This document shows positions 17,524 to 25,820 of a stretch of DNA of 64,000 nucleotides, piece after piece. A program made the position numbers and the translations under genes. The first letter of the stretch is position 1; the number at the start of each line of letters is the position of its first letter. The notes under the pieces were generated by a model. It saw only the letters and a program-made list of their open reading frames with translations, did not search any database and was not told where the DNA came from. The stretch is taken from NCBI RefSeq assembly GCF_023546765.1, contig NZ_CP097484.1, forward strand, positions 6,010,001-6,074,000, in the 5' to 3' direction. This stretch comes from Methylobacterium tardum (lineage in GTDB: Bacteria > Pseudomonadota > Alphaproteobacteria > Rhizobiales > Beijerinckiaceae).

Positions 17524-17787
17524 TTAGCGGGAGCAGCCGATGCAGATGCCGCGGGTGATGGCGTCGTTGCGTTGCTCGGTGGCGTCCCGGCGCTCGATGC
17601 TTCCGGTCTCGTTGGGATTGAGGGCGCCCGGATTCGGCACGGTCTGGCCGGTCGCTGCGGTGTGCGGCGCCTTGGCCGCCGAGGTGGGGCCGCCGCCGGT
17701 GCCCGTCTGGCTGATAGGCTGGGCGAAGGCGGGGGCGGCGCTCAGGGCAAAGGCCGTGGCCAGCGTGAGGATCGTCGATCTGCGCAT
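17524..17787 (-). CDS. Small exported protein (87 aa)
   Basis: Signal peptide (MRRSTILTLATAFALSAAPAFAQ) followed by a Gly/Thr/Pro/Asn-rich mature part that ends in ICIGCSR, with two closely spaced Cys that may form a disulfide or bind a metal. GGGAGG lies before the ATG at 17785-17787. Function unknown. Confidence 0.7.
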   Translation of the reverse strand: MRRSTILTLATAFALSAAPAFAQPISQTGTGGGPTSAAKAPHTAATGQTVPNPGALNPNETGSIERRDATEQRNDAITRGICIGCSR

Positions 17788-17934
17788 GTGAACCTCCCAA
17801 CACGGCATGCGTCTGCCTGCATGAAATCGACGCATCCGAGCGGCGGAAGTTCCCGCTGCTCGACCGCGCCGCCTCCTGACGGCATATCGGTCATGGCCTA
17901 AGAGGGGCTGTGGGCGGCCAACGGGGGTGGGTGG

Positions 17935-18198
17935 ATGACCAACGGCGACGGCACCGGCGCGCCGAACGCGAAGATCGCGGAGGTCCAGCGCCTTGCGACG
18001 GCGCTCGCGGCCCGGGTCCGTTACGCGCAACTCGTCGGGCGGCCGGTCTACGAGGAGCAGATCACCGCCCTGGTCAGTGCCGCGCGCCTGATGGATGAGG
18101 CGAACGCGCCTTGGCCGCCCATGGTGGAGGAGGTGCTGACGGAACTCGCCAAATCCCTCGACGGCGTCGATCCGGCCCCGGAGTCCGGCGGCCCTTGA
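17935..18198 (+). CDS. Hypothetical helical protein (87 aa)
   Basis: Soluble Ala-rich helical protein without recognisable motifs. A GGGGGTGGGTGG stretch lies just before the ATG. The next small gene follows after 60 bases, so the two may share a transcript. Confidence 0.55.
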   Translation: MTNGDGTGAPNAKIAEVQRLATALAARVRYAQLVGRPVYEEQITALVSAARLMDEANAPWPPMVEEVLTELAKSLDGVDPAPESGGP

Positions 18199-18258
18199 AC
18201 GCGCCGCATTCAGGACCACCCTTCTCTTTCTCAGCATAGGGATCGAGGCAGGTAAGCG

Positions 18259-18558
18259 ATGGAGCAGGACACCCCAGGCGTCGATCGGACGGCCCGCACG
18301 ATCGCCGAGAACGTTCACGCCGCCTATTGGCGCCAGGCTCAAGGGGCCGAACACCCGCAGGTCGAGCAGACATTCCTGACGCGCCTCGTCGAGGCGATCC
18401 GGCCGGAGATCCCGGGCGGCTCGCCCGGCGCGATCATCGGCGCCGCCAATGCCGTGCTGGACGCCCTCGAGCAGCAGAACCCGGGGCTTCGCGGCCCGCG
18501 GGTCAGTGCCCTGAACCGAGCGGAGGGCTCGGTCGGAATGGATCCGCCGGGCGCCTGA
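18259..18558 (+). CDS. Hypothetical protein (99 aa)
   Basis: Soluble protein with an N-terminal helical region and a C-terminal part rich in Gly, Pro and Ala. A GAGGCAGG box lies eight bases before the ATG. Not recognised. It ends 22 bases from the convergent catalase-like gene. Confidence 0.55.
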   Translation: MEQDTPGVDRTARTIAENVHAAYWRQAQGAEHPQVEQTFLTRLVEAIRPEIPGGSPGAIIGAANAVLDALEQQNPGLRGPRVSALNRAEGSVGMDPPGA

Positions 18559-18579
18559 TCCGACGGCGGCGTCCCCGCG

Positions 18580-20058
18580 TCAGGCGGGGACCTCGGCGAT
18601 GGACCGGATCTCCCGCACGGGATGCGCGCCGGCCTCCCTCCGGATGCGCGCCATCTCGGGATAGGCGCGCATCCGGGCCCGGTTGATCGAGCCGAGCGGC
18701 CGGTGCGCCGCGAGGCTGTGCGAGACGCAGAACGACAGGGCCTCGTCGACATAGGCACGGCGCGCCGCGCTGAACGCGTCCTGCTTCGGGAAGCGGAGCC
18801 GGGCCACCGTCTGATAGGGACTCTCGTCCTCGCGCCAGGCGACGCTGGCATCCTCGACGGGCATCCGATCCAGATCGGTGCAGAGCTGCACGCGCACGTC
18901 GAATTCCGCGTCGTGCGCGCGCAGATAGCCAACCGTGGCCGTCCGCAGGGCGTCCGGATCCTGGGCCGGGTCGACGGTCGCGTCCGCGAGGACGCGCTGG
19001 GCAGCCCCCACCGGCACGACCGCGAGCTTGGCGATGTAGGCGCCGAAGCGCAGTGGCGCCTGCGAGAAATAGGCTTCCGCCAGCGGATGCACCCGGGGAT
19101 GGCCGAAGAAGTCGAGCATCGCGCTGCCGGCGCCGACGGCGTCGAGGGCCGCGTTTCCGGCCCGCGCCACAGACGAGACGGCCGCCTTCACGCCGTCCGG
19201 GATCTGCGGACCGTGCTCCAGCGCGAGATGGTTCGCCAGGAACTGCCGGGCCGTCCCGGCGGCGAAGCGAGGGCCGCTGTCGAGCACGAAATCCTGGGTC
19301 AGCTCGCCGGCATGCCCAGGGAGCATCGCGCCTGGAACGCCGATGACCTTGAAGGAGAAGCCGCGCTGGGTGGCGACCGCGTCGGACGCGATCTCGCCCG
19401 GAACGTTGGCGAGTCGCGCCACCACGGGGTAGCGTCCCGGCTCCGCGAACAGGCCCTGCCGGAGCCAGGGCGGCAGATTCGGGAGCACCTCCAGCTCGCC
19501 CAGTGCGGCGCCGTGCAGCTTGCCGTGCGAGGCGCGGACCGGGCGGCCGAACGTCTTGAGATTCCGGGCGTGCAGCCGCTTCTGTGACTCCACGATTCGA
19601 TCGATCGTCGCGGCCTCGTCCGCCGCGATCGTCTCCACATCGGCGCTGTAGCGCACGTAGCGGAGCTCGGCCGGGCTGCTGGGGATCCACCGGGTCCGGG
19701 TCTTGGCCCGGGTGTTGGCCTTCAGCCAGAAGGTGGTGTCCAGCAGGACGACGGGTGCCACCGCCAGGGCGGCCGCGAAGGTGCGGCCCCGTCTCGGGTT
19801 GGAGGGCGTGGCCCGCGCCGCCAGCAAGCCGCCGTCCAGGACGTCCCCGGCCACGCGCAGGCCGAGGTGCCGCTCCGGCTCGTCCGCGGCCAGGATCGCG
19901 ACACCCGAGGCGATCTCGCGCAGCCCGTAGATCTGGATGAGCCCCTCGTGTCCCTCCAGCCCCGTCGCTTCGGCGACGCGACGGGGCGCGAAGGTCTCGG
20001 CCAAGCCCAGGCCGATCCCGAACCAGGCCAGCCCGCGGGCCATCGTCCGATCATCCAT
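18580..20058 (-). CDS. Catalase-like (y4iL-type) heme protein fused to a membrane domain
   Basis: 492 residues. The N-terminal ~110 residues contain hydrophobic helices (LAWFGIGLGLAE, LREIASGVAILA, AALAVAPVVLLDT) resembling the membrane module seen in front of cyclase/dehydrase-type (SRPBCC) proteins of this group. The remainder is a catalase-fold domain of the y4iL subgroup: SHGKLHGA in place of the canonical catalytic-His segment, RLANVPGE, GFSFKV, and a C-terminal RMRAYPEMARIRR with a candidate heme-ligand Tyr. Such proteins may be peroxidases or other heme enzymes rather than true catalases. The start at 20058 is chosen among three close ATGs and lacks a strong ribosome-binding site. Confidence 0.8.
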   Translation of the reverse strand: MDDRTMARGLAWFGIGLGLAETFAPRRVAEATGLEGHEGLIQIYGLREIASGVAILAADEPERHLGLRVAGDVLDGGLLAARATPSNPRRGRTFAAALAVAPVVLLDTTFWLKANTRAKTRTRWIPSSPAELRYVRYSADVETIAADEAATIDRIVESQKRLHARNLKTFGRPVRASHGKLHGAALGELEVLPNLPPWLRQGLFAEPGRYPVVARLANVPGEIASDAVATQRGFSFKVIGVPGAMLPGHAGELTQDFVLDSGPRFAAGTARQFLANHLALEHGPQIPDGVKAAVSSVARAGNAALDAVGAGSAMLDFFGHPRVHPLAEAYFSQAPLRFGAYIAKLAVVPVGAAQRVLADATVDPAQDPDALRTATVGYLRAHDAEFDVRVQLCTDLDRMPVEDASVAWREDESPYQTVARLRFPKQDAFSAARRAYVDEALSFCVSHSLAAHRPLGSINRARMRAYPEMARIRREAGAHPVREIRSIAEVPA

Positions 20059-20249
20059 GGAAGATCCCGTTCTGCGCCGCCGATCCATGATTGGCCAACC
20101 GGACGGTCCTGGCGGTGTTCCGGGGCATGACTGGCTCGGAACTTCGGCGAAACGGGCTGATTGGCCAAGAGATGCGGATGAGGGGTGTCGCTGATCGCGA
20201 GCATGGTGGGTCCTCAGTCCGGAATCCCTGTTGGAAAGCCGATCGCCGC

Positions 20250-20495
20250 ATGATCCTGAGCCTGCAGCCCGTGCAGGTCGCGACGAACAGCGACGATGCC
20301 GAGAGCCAGCTCGTCTTCGCGGACGGCTTCCTTGTCGCGGTCCTAGTCCGATTGTCCGAGCAGCACGGCGCGGATGCGGGAAAATGGTTCCTCGAAGCCG
20401 GGTTCGGCCCGGTCAATCGGGTGGCGCCCTCCCTGTTCGAGGATCTCGGTGCCGCGCGGCTCTGGATCATCCGGCAGCTGGGCGCAGGGCCCTGA
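20250..20495 (+). CDS. Hypothetical small protein (81 aa)
   Basis: Starts MILSLQPVQVATNSDD; a mixed alpha/beta soluble protein with no signal peptide. The frame is open back to 20091, but the upstream part looks non-coding. Weak ribosome-binding site. Divergent from the catalase-like gene, convergent with the DUF4336 gene. Confidence 0.5.
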   Translation: MILSLQPVQVATNSDDAESQLVFADGFLVAVLVRLSEQHGADAGKWFLEAGFGPVNRVAPSLFEDLGAARLWIIRQLGAGP

Positions 20496-20522
20496 GCCGG
20501 ATGCGGGACCGGGCTGGCGCGA

Positions 20523-21263
20523 TCAGCCGAACGCGCCGAGCCAGCGCAGGGACCGCCGCAGGTGCGCGGTGCCGTCCCGCATGAACCACAGGCCGTGGGC
20601 GAACACGACCCGCTCGGGCTCCAGCGCGAGGAGCTCCGAGACCGCCTGCACGGCCGCGCGCCGCCGCAACCTGATCACGAGGCGCAGATAGGGCGGCGGC
20701 TGCCCGTCCGGCGTGGTCATGCGGGCGAGGCGCAGGAGCGGGCGCAGGAGCGCCGGCATCTTGGCCGGTTCCAAGTTGAGGACGAGGTCGGTCAGGATCA
20801 GGGTGCGGCTCGCCCCGTGGAAGAACGCGACCTCCCGGAACGAAAGGCCGCCCGGTACCACCACCTGGCGCAAATCCGCGGCCCATTCCGGCGGCGCCGC
20901 GTCATCGAGCACCCGGTCGATGCGCAGGCCCGAGCGGCGGACCTGCCCGCGCTGGCGCAGGTTCGGGGCGCCCCAGGTCAGGGCGTCCGGACAGTGCGTC
21001 TGCCACTCCTTCAGGAAGGTCCAGTGGGCGATGTTCGGCGCGACCATGTGGCGGATGGGCCCCAGCGCGGCAATGTCCTGGTGCAATTGCGGATCGTAGC
21101 GCGTCGGCGAGTGCAGCCAGATCGAGCCGTCGCGGAGCCGGATCACGGTCATCCGGACCGGGAGCGGGATCCCGAGGGCGCGCAAGGGGCCGCTGTCCAC
21201 GATCCAGAGGCCATCGGCCACGGGCTTGAGCACGTCGAGCGGTGGATAGGTCGCCTCGGACAA
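20523..21263 (-). CDS. DUF4336 protein (metallo-beta-lactamase-like)
   Basis: 246-residue soluble protein of the DUF4336 family: KPVADGLWIVDSG, RMTVIRLRDGSIWLHSP and IRHMVAPNIAHW. This pattern is reminiscent of metallo-beta-lactamase-fold hydrolases with changed metal ligands. Function unknown. I propose the TTG at 21261-21263 as start because GGAGAG lies seven bases upstream and the conserved part begins right after it. The frame continues far upstream without family resemblance. Confidence 0.7.
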   Translation of the reverse strand: MSEATYPPLDVLKPVADGLWIVDSGPLRALGIPLPVRMTVIRLRDGSIWLHSPTRYDPQLHQDIAALGPIRHMVAPNIAHWTFLKEWQTHCPDALTWGAPNLRQRGQVRRSGLRIDRVLDDAAPPEWAADLRQVVVPGGLSFREVAFFHGASRTLILTDLVLNLEPAKMPALLRPLLRLARMTTPDGQPPPYLRLVIRLRRRAAVQAVSELLALEPERVVFAHGLWFMRDGTAHLRRSLRWLGAFG

Positions 21264-21577
21264 ACACGGACTCTCCGAACGAAGACAGGCGGCCCCGTGC
21301 ACCGGGGTCGGCACTACGGGAACACCGGAGACCCGAGGGGTTTCCCGGGCGCATCCGGCGGCCGGGTCGCGCGATGCGTTCTGTCCGGTCCGGTCGAAGC
21401 CTTCGTGCGCCACGGTCCCCCACCGTGCCGAACGGAGCAGGCGGTGGACACCGGGCTCATCCTCCGCGTCGTACCCGCCGGGCGGTTCGGTCTGAATGCG
21501 CCAGGTGCGTCCGAGGCATAGGGCGTCTCGCCCGCGGGCGCAGAGACCTTGGAACTGCGCAGGGAGCCGTTCGAACT
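21264..21577. other. Intergenic stretch, no gene seen
   Basis: About 310 bases between the DUF4336 gene and the oligopeptidase B gene, both on the minus strand. Open frames here are GC shadows. It presumably carries the DUF4336 promoter and the end of the oligopeptidase transcript, but I find no clear hairpin with a U-run. Confidence 0.4.
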
Positions 21578-23713
21578 CTACGCCTTCCCCACCGCCATGA
21601 GCGCGAAGGCGTAGATCAGCGCGACCTCCTCGAGTCGGTCGAACCGGCCGGCTGCGCCGCCATGGCCGGCCTCCATGTTGATCCGCAGCAGCACCGGCCC
21701 GCCGCCGGTCATGGTGGCCCGCAGCCGCGCGACCCACTTCGCCGGCTCCCAGTAGGTCACCCGCGGGTCGGTGAGCCCGCCGAGCGCCAGGATCGCCGGG
21801 TATTCCTTGGCGGCGACGTTGTCGTAGGGCGAGTACGACAGGATCGTCCGGAAGGCGGCCTCACTCTCCCCCGGGTTACCCCATTCGGGCCATTCCGGCG
21901 GGGTCAGGGGCAGCTCCGCGTCCAGCATCGTGTTGAGCACGTCGGCGAAGGGCACGTCGGCGACGATGCCGGCGAACAGCTCCGGGGCGAGGTTGGCCAC
22001 CGCCCCCATCAGCATCCCGCCCGCGGAGCCGCCATGGGCGACGATGCGCTTCTCGGCGGTGTAGCGCGCCGCGATCAGCGCCCGCGCGCAGGCGATGAAG
22101 TCCGTGAAGGTGTTGGGCTTCTTCTCGCGCTTGCCGTCGAGATACCAGCGCCAGCCCTTCTCGGTGCCGCCGCGGATATGCGCGATGGCGTAGACGAAGC
22201 CGCGGTCGGCGAGGCTGAGCAGGTTCGTCCGGAACGCCGCCGGCATCAACGTGCCGTAGGAGCCGTAGCCGTAGAGCAGCAGCGGCGCGCTGCCGTCGAG
22301 GGCGAGATCCCGCCGGTGCAGCAGCGAGATCGGGACCTGCTCGCCGTCGGGCGCGGTGGCGAAGAGCCGCCGGGTCACGTAGGCGGCCGGATCGTGCCCG
22401 CTCGGCACCGTCTGCCGCTTGCGCAAGGTCCGTGTCCGGCTCGCGCAATCGTAATCCCAGGTCTCGGACGGCGTCGTCATCGACGAGTAGACGAAGCGGA
22501 TCGTCGCCGTGTCGAAGGCGAGCCCGGCGCGCAGGCCGAGGGAGTAGGCCTCCTCGTCGAACGCAACCGTGTGCTCGGTGTCGTCGGCGAGGGCGCGCAC
22601 GACGATCCGCGGCACGGCGTTCTCGATCTCCAGCCGGATCAGGTGGCCGGCGAGCACATGCAGGTGCCGGATCATCACACCGGCCCGGTGCGGCACCAAG
22701 TCGGTCCAAGTGGCGCGGCCCGGATCGTCGAGGGGCGCGGTGACGATCTTGAAGTCCTCGGCGCCGTCGGCGTTGGTCCGGATGAACAGCCGGTCGCCGC
22801 GATGCTCCACCCCGTAGATCAGCAGCGGCGTGCGCGGCTCGATGAGGCGTAAGCGTGCGCCCTCCGCGTGGCGGTCGAGCAGCCGGACCTCGGACGTCTC
22901 GTGGTCGCTCGCCGTCACGTCGAGGAACGCGCCGGACTGGGTCTTGCCGATATGCACGAAGTAGCCGGCATCGGCCTCCGTGTAGAGGGTCTCGTCCGCG
23001 CTCTGCGGCGTGCCGAGGCGGTGGCGCATGACCTTGGCGGGCCGGTGATTGGCGTCCACCGCCACGTACCAGAAGCTCTCCCCGTCCCCGGCCCAGACCG
23101 CCTCGCCGGAGGTCGCGTCGACGCGGTCGTCGCTGTCGAGGCCGGTGGCGAGGTCGCGCACCCGGATCGTGTAGAGTTCGGAGCCCTTGGTGTCGACGCT
23201 CCAGGCCAGCCGGGTGTGATCGTCGGAATGGACCGCGGCGGCGATCTCGAAGAACGGCAGCCCTTCGCCCTCGCGATCGCCGTCGATGAGGATGGTCTCG
23301 TCCGGATCCGGCCCGGATTCGGGCACGTCCGGCGCGGTCACCGGCCGCCGGCAGACCAGCGGGTGCTGCCCGCCCTCCCGGTGGCGGGTGTAGTAGGCGA
23401 ACGGCCCGTCGGGCTCCGGTACGCCGCTCTCGTCCTCCTGGATGCGTCCGCGCATCTCGGCGACCAGGGTCTGGCGCAAGGCCGCGGTCCCGGCGAGCGC
23501 CGCTTCGGAGAAGGCGTTCTCGGCCTTGAGGTAGGCGGCGATATCCTCGGGGAGGGCGGCCGGGTCCTTGAGGACCGTCTGCCAGTTCTCGGCCTTCAGC
23601 CACGCGTAAGGGTCGGTGACCTCCTGCCCGTGGACGCTGAAGCGCCGCGGCCGGGCTTCGGCGACCGGCGCGCTGATGGTTTGAGCGTGCAAGCCGTGGC
23701 CGATCTCCGTCAT
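21578..23713 (-). CDS. ptrB: Oligopeptidase B-type S9 serine peptidase
   Basis: 711-residue cytoplasmic peptidase of the prolyl-oligopeptidase family, cleaving after basic residues in small peptides if it is a true oligopeptidase B. It has an N-terminal seven-bladed propeller (about 70-420) and a C-terminal alpha/beta hydrolase. The catalytic set is visible: Ser in GGSAGGMLMG, Asp in GGLTDPRVTYWEP and His in EAGHGGAAGR. E. coli PtrB is about 686 residues. Start at 23713 with GGAGAGACG upstream. Monocistronic by spacing. Confidence 0.9.
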   Translation of the reverse strand: MTEIGHGLHAQTISAPVAEARPRRFSVHGQEVTDPYAWLKAENWQTVLKDPAALPEDIAAYLKAENAFSEAALAGTAALRQTLVAEMRGRIQEDESGVPEPDGPFAYYTRHREGGQHPLVCRRPVTAPDVPESGPDPDETILIDGDREGEGLPFFEIAAAVHSDDHTRLAWSVDTKGSELYTIRVRDLATGLDSDDRVDATSGEAVWAGDGESFWYVAVDANHRPAKVMRHRLGTPQSADETLYTEADAGYFVHIGKTQSGAFLDVTASDHETSEVRLLDRHAEGARLRLIEPRTPLLIYGVEHRGDRLFIRTNADGAEDFKIVTAPLDDPGRATWTDLVPHRAGVMIRHLHVLAGHLIRLEIENAVPRIVVRALADDTEHTVAFDEEAYSLGLRAGLAFDTATIRFVYSSMTTPSETWDYDCASRTRTLRKRQTVPSGHDPAAYVTRRLFATAPDGEQVPISLLHRRDLALDGSAPLLLYGYGSYGTLMPAAFRTNLLSLADRGFVYAIAHIRGGTEKGWRWYLDGKREKKPNTFTDFIACARALIAARYTAEKRIVAHGGSAGGMLMGAVANLAPELFAGIVADVPFADVLNTMLDAELPLTPPEWPEWGNPGESEAAFRTILSYSPYDNVAAKEYPAILALGGLTDPRVTYWEPAKWVARLRATMTGGGPVLLRINMEAGHGGAAGRFDRLEEVALIYAFALMAVGKA

Positions 23714-23862
23714 CGTCTCTCCGTCAGATCCCCACACATCCGGGTGAGGGGATGTGTCCCGCCGGGCGCCGCGATGCAAGGCACCAGGGGCGCAGGACCG
23801 GGGCTCGACGCGTGTGCCGCCGAGGAAGATGGGAGACGCGGAGTCCCGTGCGGATCGCCCGG

Positions 23863-23917
23863 TCATTCCAAGACGGCGCCGCGGAACCCGGAATCCGGGC
23901 TTGCTGACGCTGTCAGC
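23863..23917. repeat. Tandem small hairpins, REP-like element
   Basis: Within an otherwise empty intergenic region (23714-24071) lies a GTCATTCCAAGACG...GAACCCGGAATCCGGG stretch. It recalls dispersed palindromic elements whose translation reads VIPxxxGxRNPG in alphaproteobacterial genomes. It holds CCCGG-AAT-CCGGG (23887-23899) followed by GCTGAC-GCT-GTCAGC (23903-23917). The copy number cannot be judged from one window. Confidence 0.4.
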
Positions 23918-24071
23918 CTGCGCACGTTCGCTGCCTCCGGATCCCGAGCCCGCCGGCGCCGCCGCGGACTCACAAACGCCGGCCGCTTATCGGGAGCCCG
24001 TGACAACCTCGGGCGTTGAACCGCGGGCTGTGGCGACGATCACGGCCGCCGATCGACGCCGAGGTGCCGAC

Positions 24072-24293
24072 ATGGTCGCGACCCCTGATCCGCAGGACGA
24101 TCACCCCGAGGCGGATCTGGAGCAGGTGAACGACCTGCTCGCGAAATGGGCGGCGCGGTCCGCGGCGACCAGCGCGGCGCTGATCGAGCGGTTCGAGGCG
24201 ATGGGCTACGCGGTTCGCGGCAAGTCGGAAGATGAGATTGCCGATGTGCTCTATCGTCCGCCGACGCGGCGGTCACAGTCGGGCTCGAAATAG
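24072..24293 (+). CDS. Hypothetical acidic protein (73 aa)
   Basis: Starts MVATPDPQDDHPEADLEQV; acidic N-terminus, then a helical region (LLAKWAARSAATSAALIERF) and a polar tail. CGAGGTG lies six bases before the ATG. The frame is open upstream to 23754, but that part overlaps the REP-like element and has no start signal. Possibly a small DNA-interaction or regulatory protein; not recognised. Confidence 0.55.
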   Translation: MVATPDPQDDHPEADLEQVNDLLAKWAARSAATSAALIERFEAMGYAVRGKSEDEIADVLYRPPTRRSQSGSK

Positions 24294-24304
24294 CTGTGGG
24301 TTGT

Positions 24305-24318
24305 AGGTAAATATACCT
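24305..24318. promoter_or_regulatory. AGGTA-AATA-TACCT inverted repeat upstream of DUF6456 gene
   Basis: A 5-bp perfect inverted repeat around an AT spacer, 69 bases before the next start codon and directly followed by TTGACG, which could be a -35 element. It could be an operator. The AT-rich spacer stands out in this GC-rich DNA. Confidence 0.35.
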
Positions 24319-24386
24319 TGACGAGCTGAGTTTTCCTGAGAAGATCAGGGTCTCGCGCATCCGGCTTAGCACCGTTGGAACAAAAC

Positions 24387-25235
24387 ATGAACAAAAAGGT
24401 CAAGGATAAGCCTGCCAAGACCGTAATTCCGGAGCGGGAACGTGCCGCTTCGAGCGACCTGCCGGCCGAGGCGGCCCGCCTGCTGGCGCGGCTCGGTGAG
24501 GCCGGCGCTTACGCGCGGCCCGATCCGCTCGTCGAGGATGCACTGGTGGCTCGGCGAGGGGGCGACGGGGTCTCGATCGGCAGCGGACGCTTCGCGACGG
24601 CGTCGGGCCGAATCCTCGCGGCCGCCGATCTGGCGGCATGGAATGCCGCCGGCACACAGCTGACGATCACGGCTGCCGGCCGGGCGCGGCTGCGGCGGCA
24701 GGCCATGCCGGGCGACATGGCTTTCCCGGCGCAGCACCATGACCTCACCGTGGTGGAAGGCGGTTCGGAGCCGATCTTGCGCAACGCTTCGGAGAATCCC
24801 CTGTCCTGGATGATGCGCCGACGGGACCGGGACGGGACGCCGCTGATCGACGCGGCCTCCTTCGAGGCGGGAGAGCGGTTGCGCCGGGACATGACCACGG
24901 CGGCACTGCTGCCGCGCATGGGAAGCGCGTTCGGCGCCCCGCGCGTCGATGGCGCCGGCCCACGCGACCCGGCCTCCGCGGCGGATCACGTGATCGCGGC
25001 CCGGCAACGCGTGCGCGGCGCTCTCGACGCGGTCGGAAGCGACCTGTCGGGCCTGCTGATCGACCTGTGCGGATTCCTGAAGGGCTTGGAGCGGATCGAG
25101 GCGGAGCGGCGCTGGCCGGCCCGGTCGGCCAAGGTCGTGGCCCGCATCGCCCTCGGGCGGCTCGCCGAGCATTATGGCCTGGAGCGGGAGGCCACCGGGC
25201 CTGAGCGCGGGCGATTGCGGCTGTGGCGCGGGTGA
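24387..25235 (+). CDS. DUF6456 domain protein
   Basis: 282-residue soluble basic protein. The C-terminal part is the DUF6456 domain typical of alphaproteobacteria: NPLSWMMRRRDRDG, LIDAASFEAGERLRRDM, ADHVIAARQRVRGALDAVG, DLCGFLKGLE and WPARSAKVVARIAL. The domain looks like a helical nucleic-acid-binding or replication-linked module; function unknown. The start is the ATG at 24387; a TTG four codons upstream is also possible. Ribosome-binding site weak. Confidence 0.8.
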   Translation: MNKKVKDKPAKTVIPERERAASSDLPAEAARLLARLGEAGAYARPDPLVEDALVARRGGDGVSIGSGRFATASGRILAAADLAAWNAAGTQLTITAAGRARLRRQAMPGDMAFPAQHHDLTVVEGGSEPILRNASENPLSWMMRRRDRDGTPLIDAASFEAGERLRRDMTTAALLPRMGSAFGAPRVDGAGPRDPASAADHVIAARQRVRGALDAVGSDLSGLLIDLCGFLKGLERIEAERRWPARSAKVVARIALGRLAEHYGLEREATGPERGRLRLWRG

Positions 25236-25311
25236 AAGGGCCCTGTCGGCGCTACGGTCTGCATCAGGGCGCCGCTCCGAGCCGCCTCGCCCGCAAGGAC
25301 GGCGCGGCTAC

Positions 25312-25740
25312 TCAGGTCTCCGCGGCGAGCCGGACCGCGTCGCGGTGGATGCGCTCTGCCATCGCCCGCACGCCGTTCGAGCGCTTCGAGGTCACGTGGG
25401 CGCCGAAGCGCAACTGCCGGAACAGGTCCAGGCCGTCCGTCTCGGCGGCTTCCTGCGGCGTCTTGCCGGTGTAGAGCGCCACCATCAGCGCGACGAAACC
25501 GCGGACGATGAACGAGTCGCTGAAGCCGTGCAGGACGAGGCGCGGCGTCCCGCCCGACGGCTCCGCCTTCGTGTCGATCCAGACCTGGCTCTCGCAGCCG
25601 TGGACACGGTTGGTCTCGGTCCGCTCCGCCTCGGGCATGGGCGGCAGGGCACGGCCGAGCTCGATCAGGTACTCGAGCCGCATATCGTCGTCTTCGGCGA
25701 TCTCGAAATTCTCGATGATGGTGTCGATCGGGGGAAGCAT
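25312..25740 (-). CDS. sufE: SufE family sulfur acceptor protein
   Basis: 142-residue cytoplasmic protein that accepts persulfide sulfur from the SufS cysteine desulfurase for iron-sulfur cluster assembly. The active-site Cys49 sits in RVHGCESQVW, and the family pattern GFSDSFIVRGFVALMVALYTGKTP follows as the core. Length matches E. coli SufE (138). No other suf genes are nearby, which is common in alphaproteobacteria. Confidence 0.92.
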   Translation of the reverse strand: MLPPIDTIIENFEIAEDDDMRLEYLIELGRALPPMPEAERTETNRVHGCESQVWIDTKAEPSGGTPRLVLHGFSDSFIVRGFVALMVALYTGKTPQEAAETDGLDLFRQLRFGAHVTSKRSNGVRAMAERIHRDAVRLAAET

Positions 25741-25820
25741 GCTCGGCCGGATCCGGAGTGATCTGCGCCGCTATAGGCCGCCCGTGCCGGTGTGGCGACA
25801 GGGCGCTGCGCCGCGGGTGG

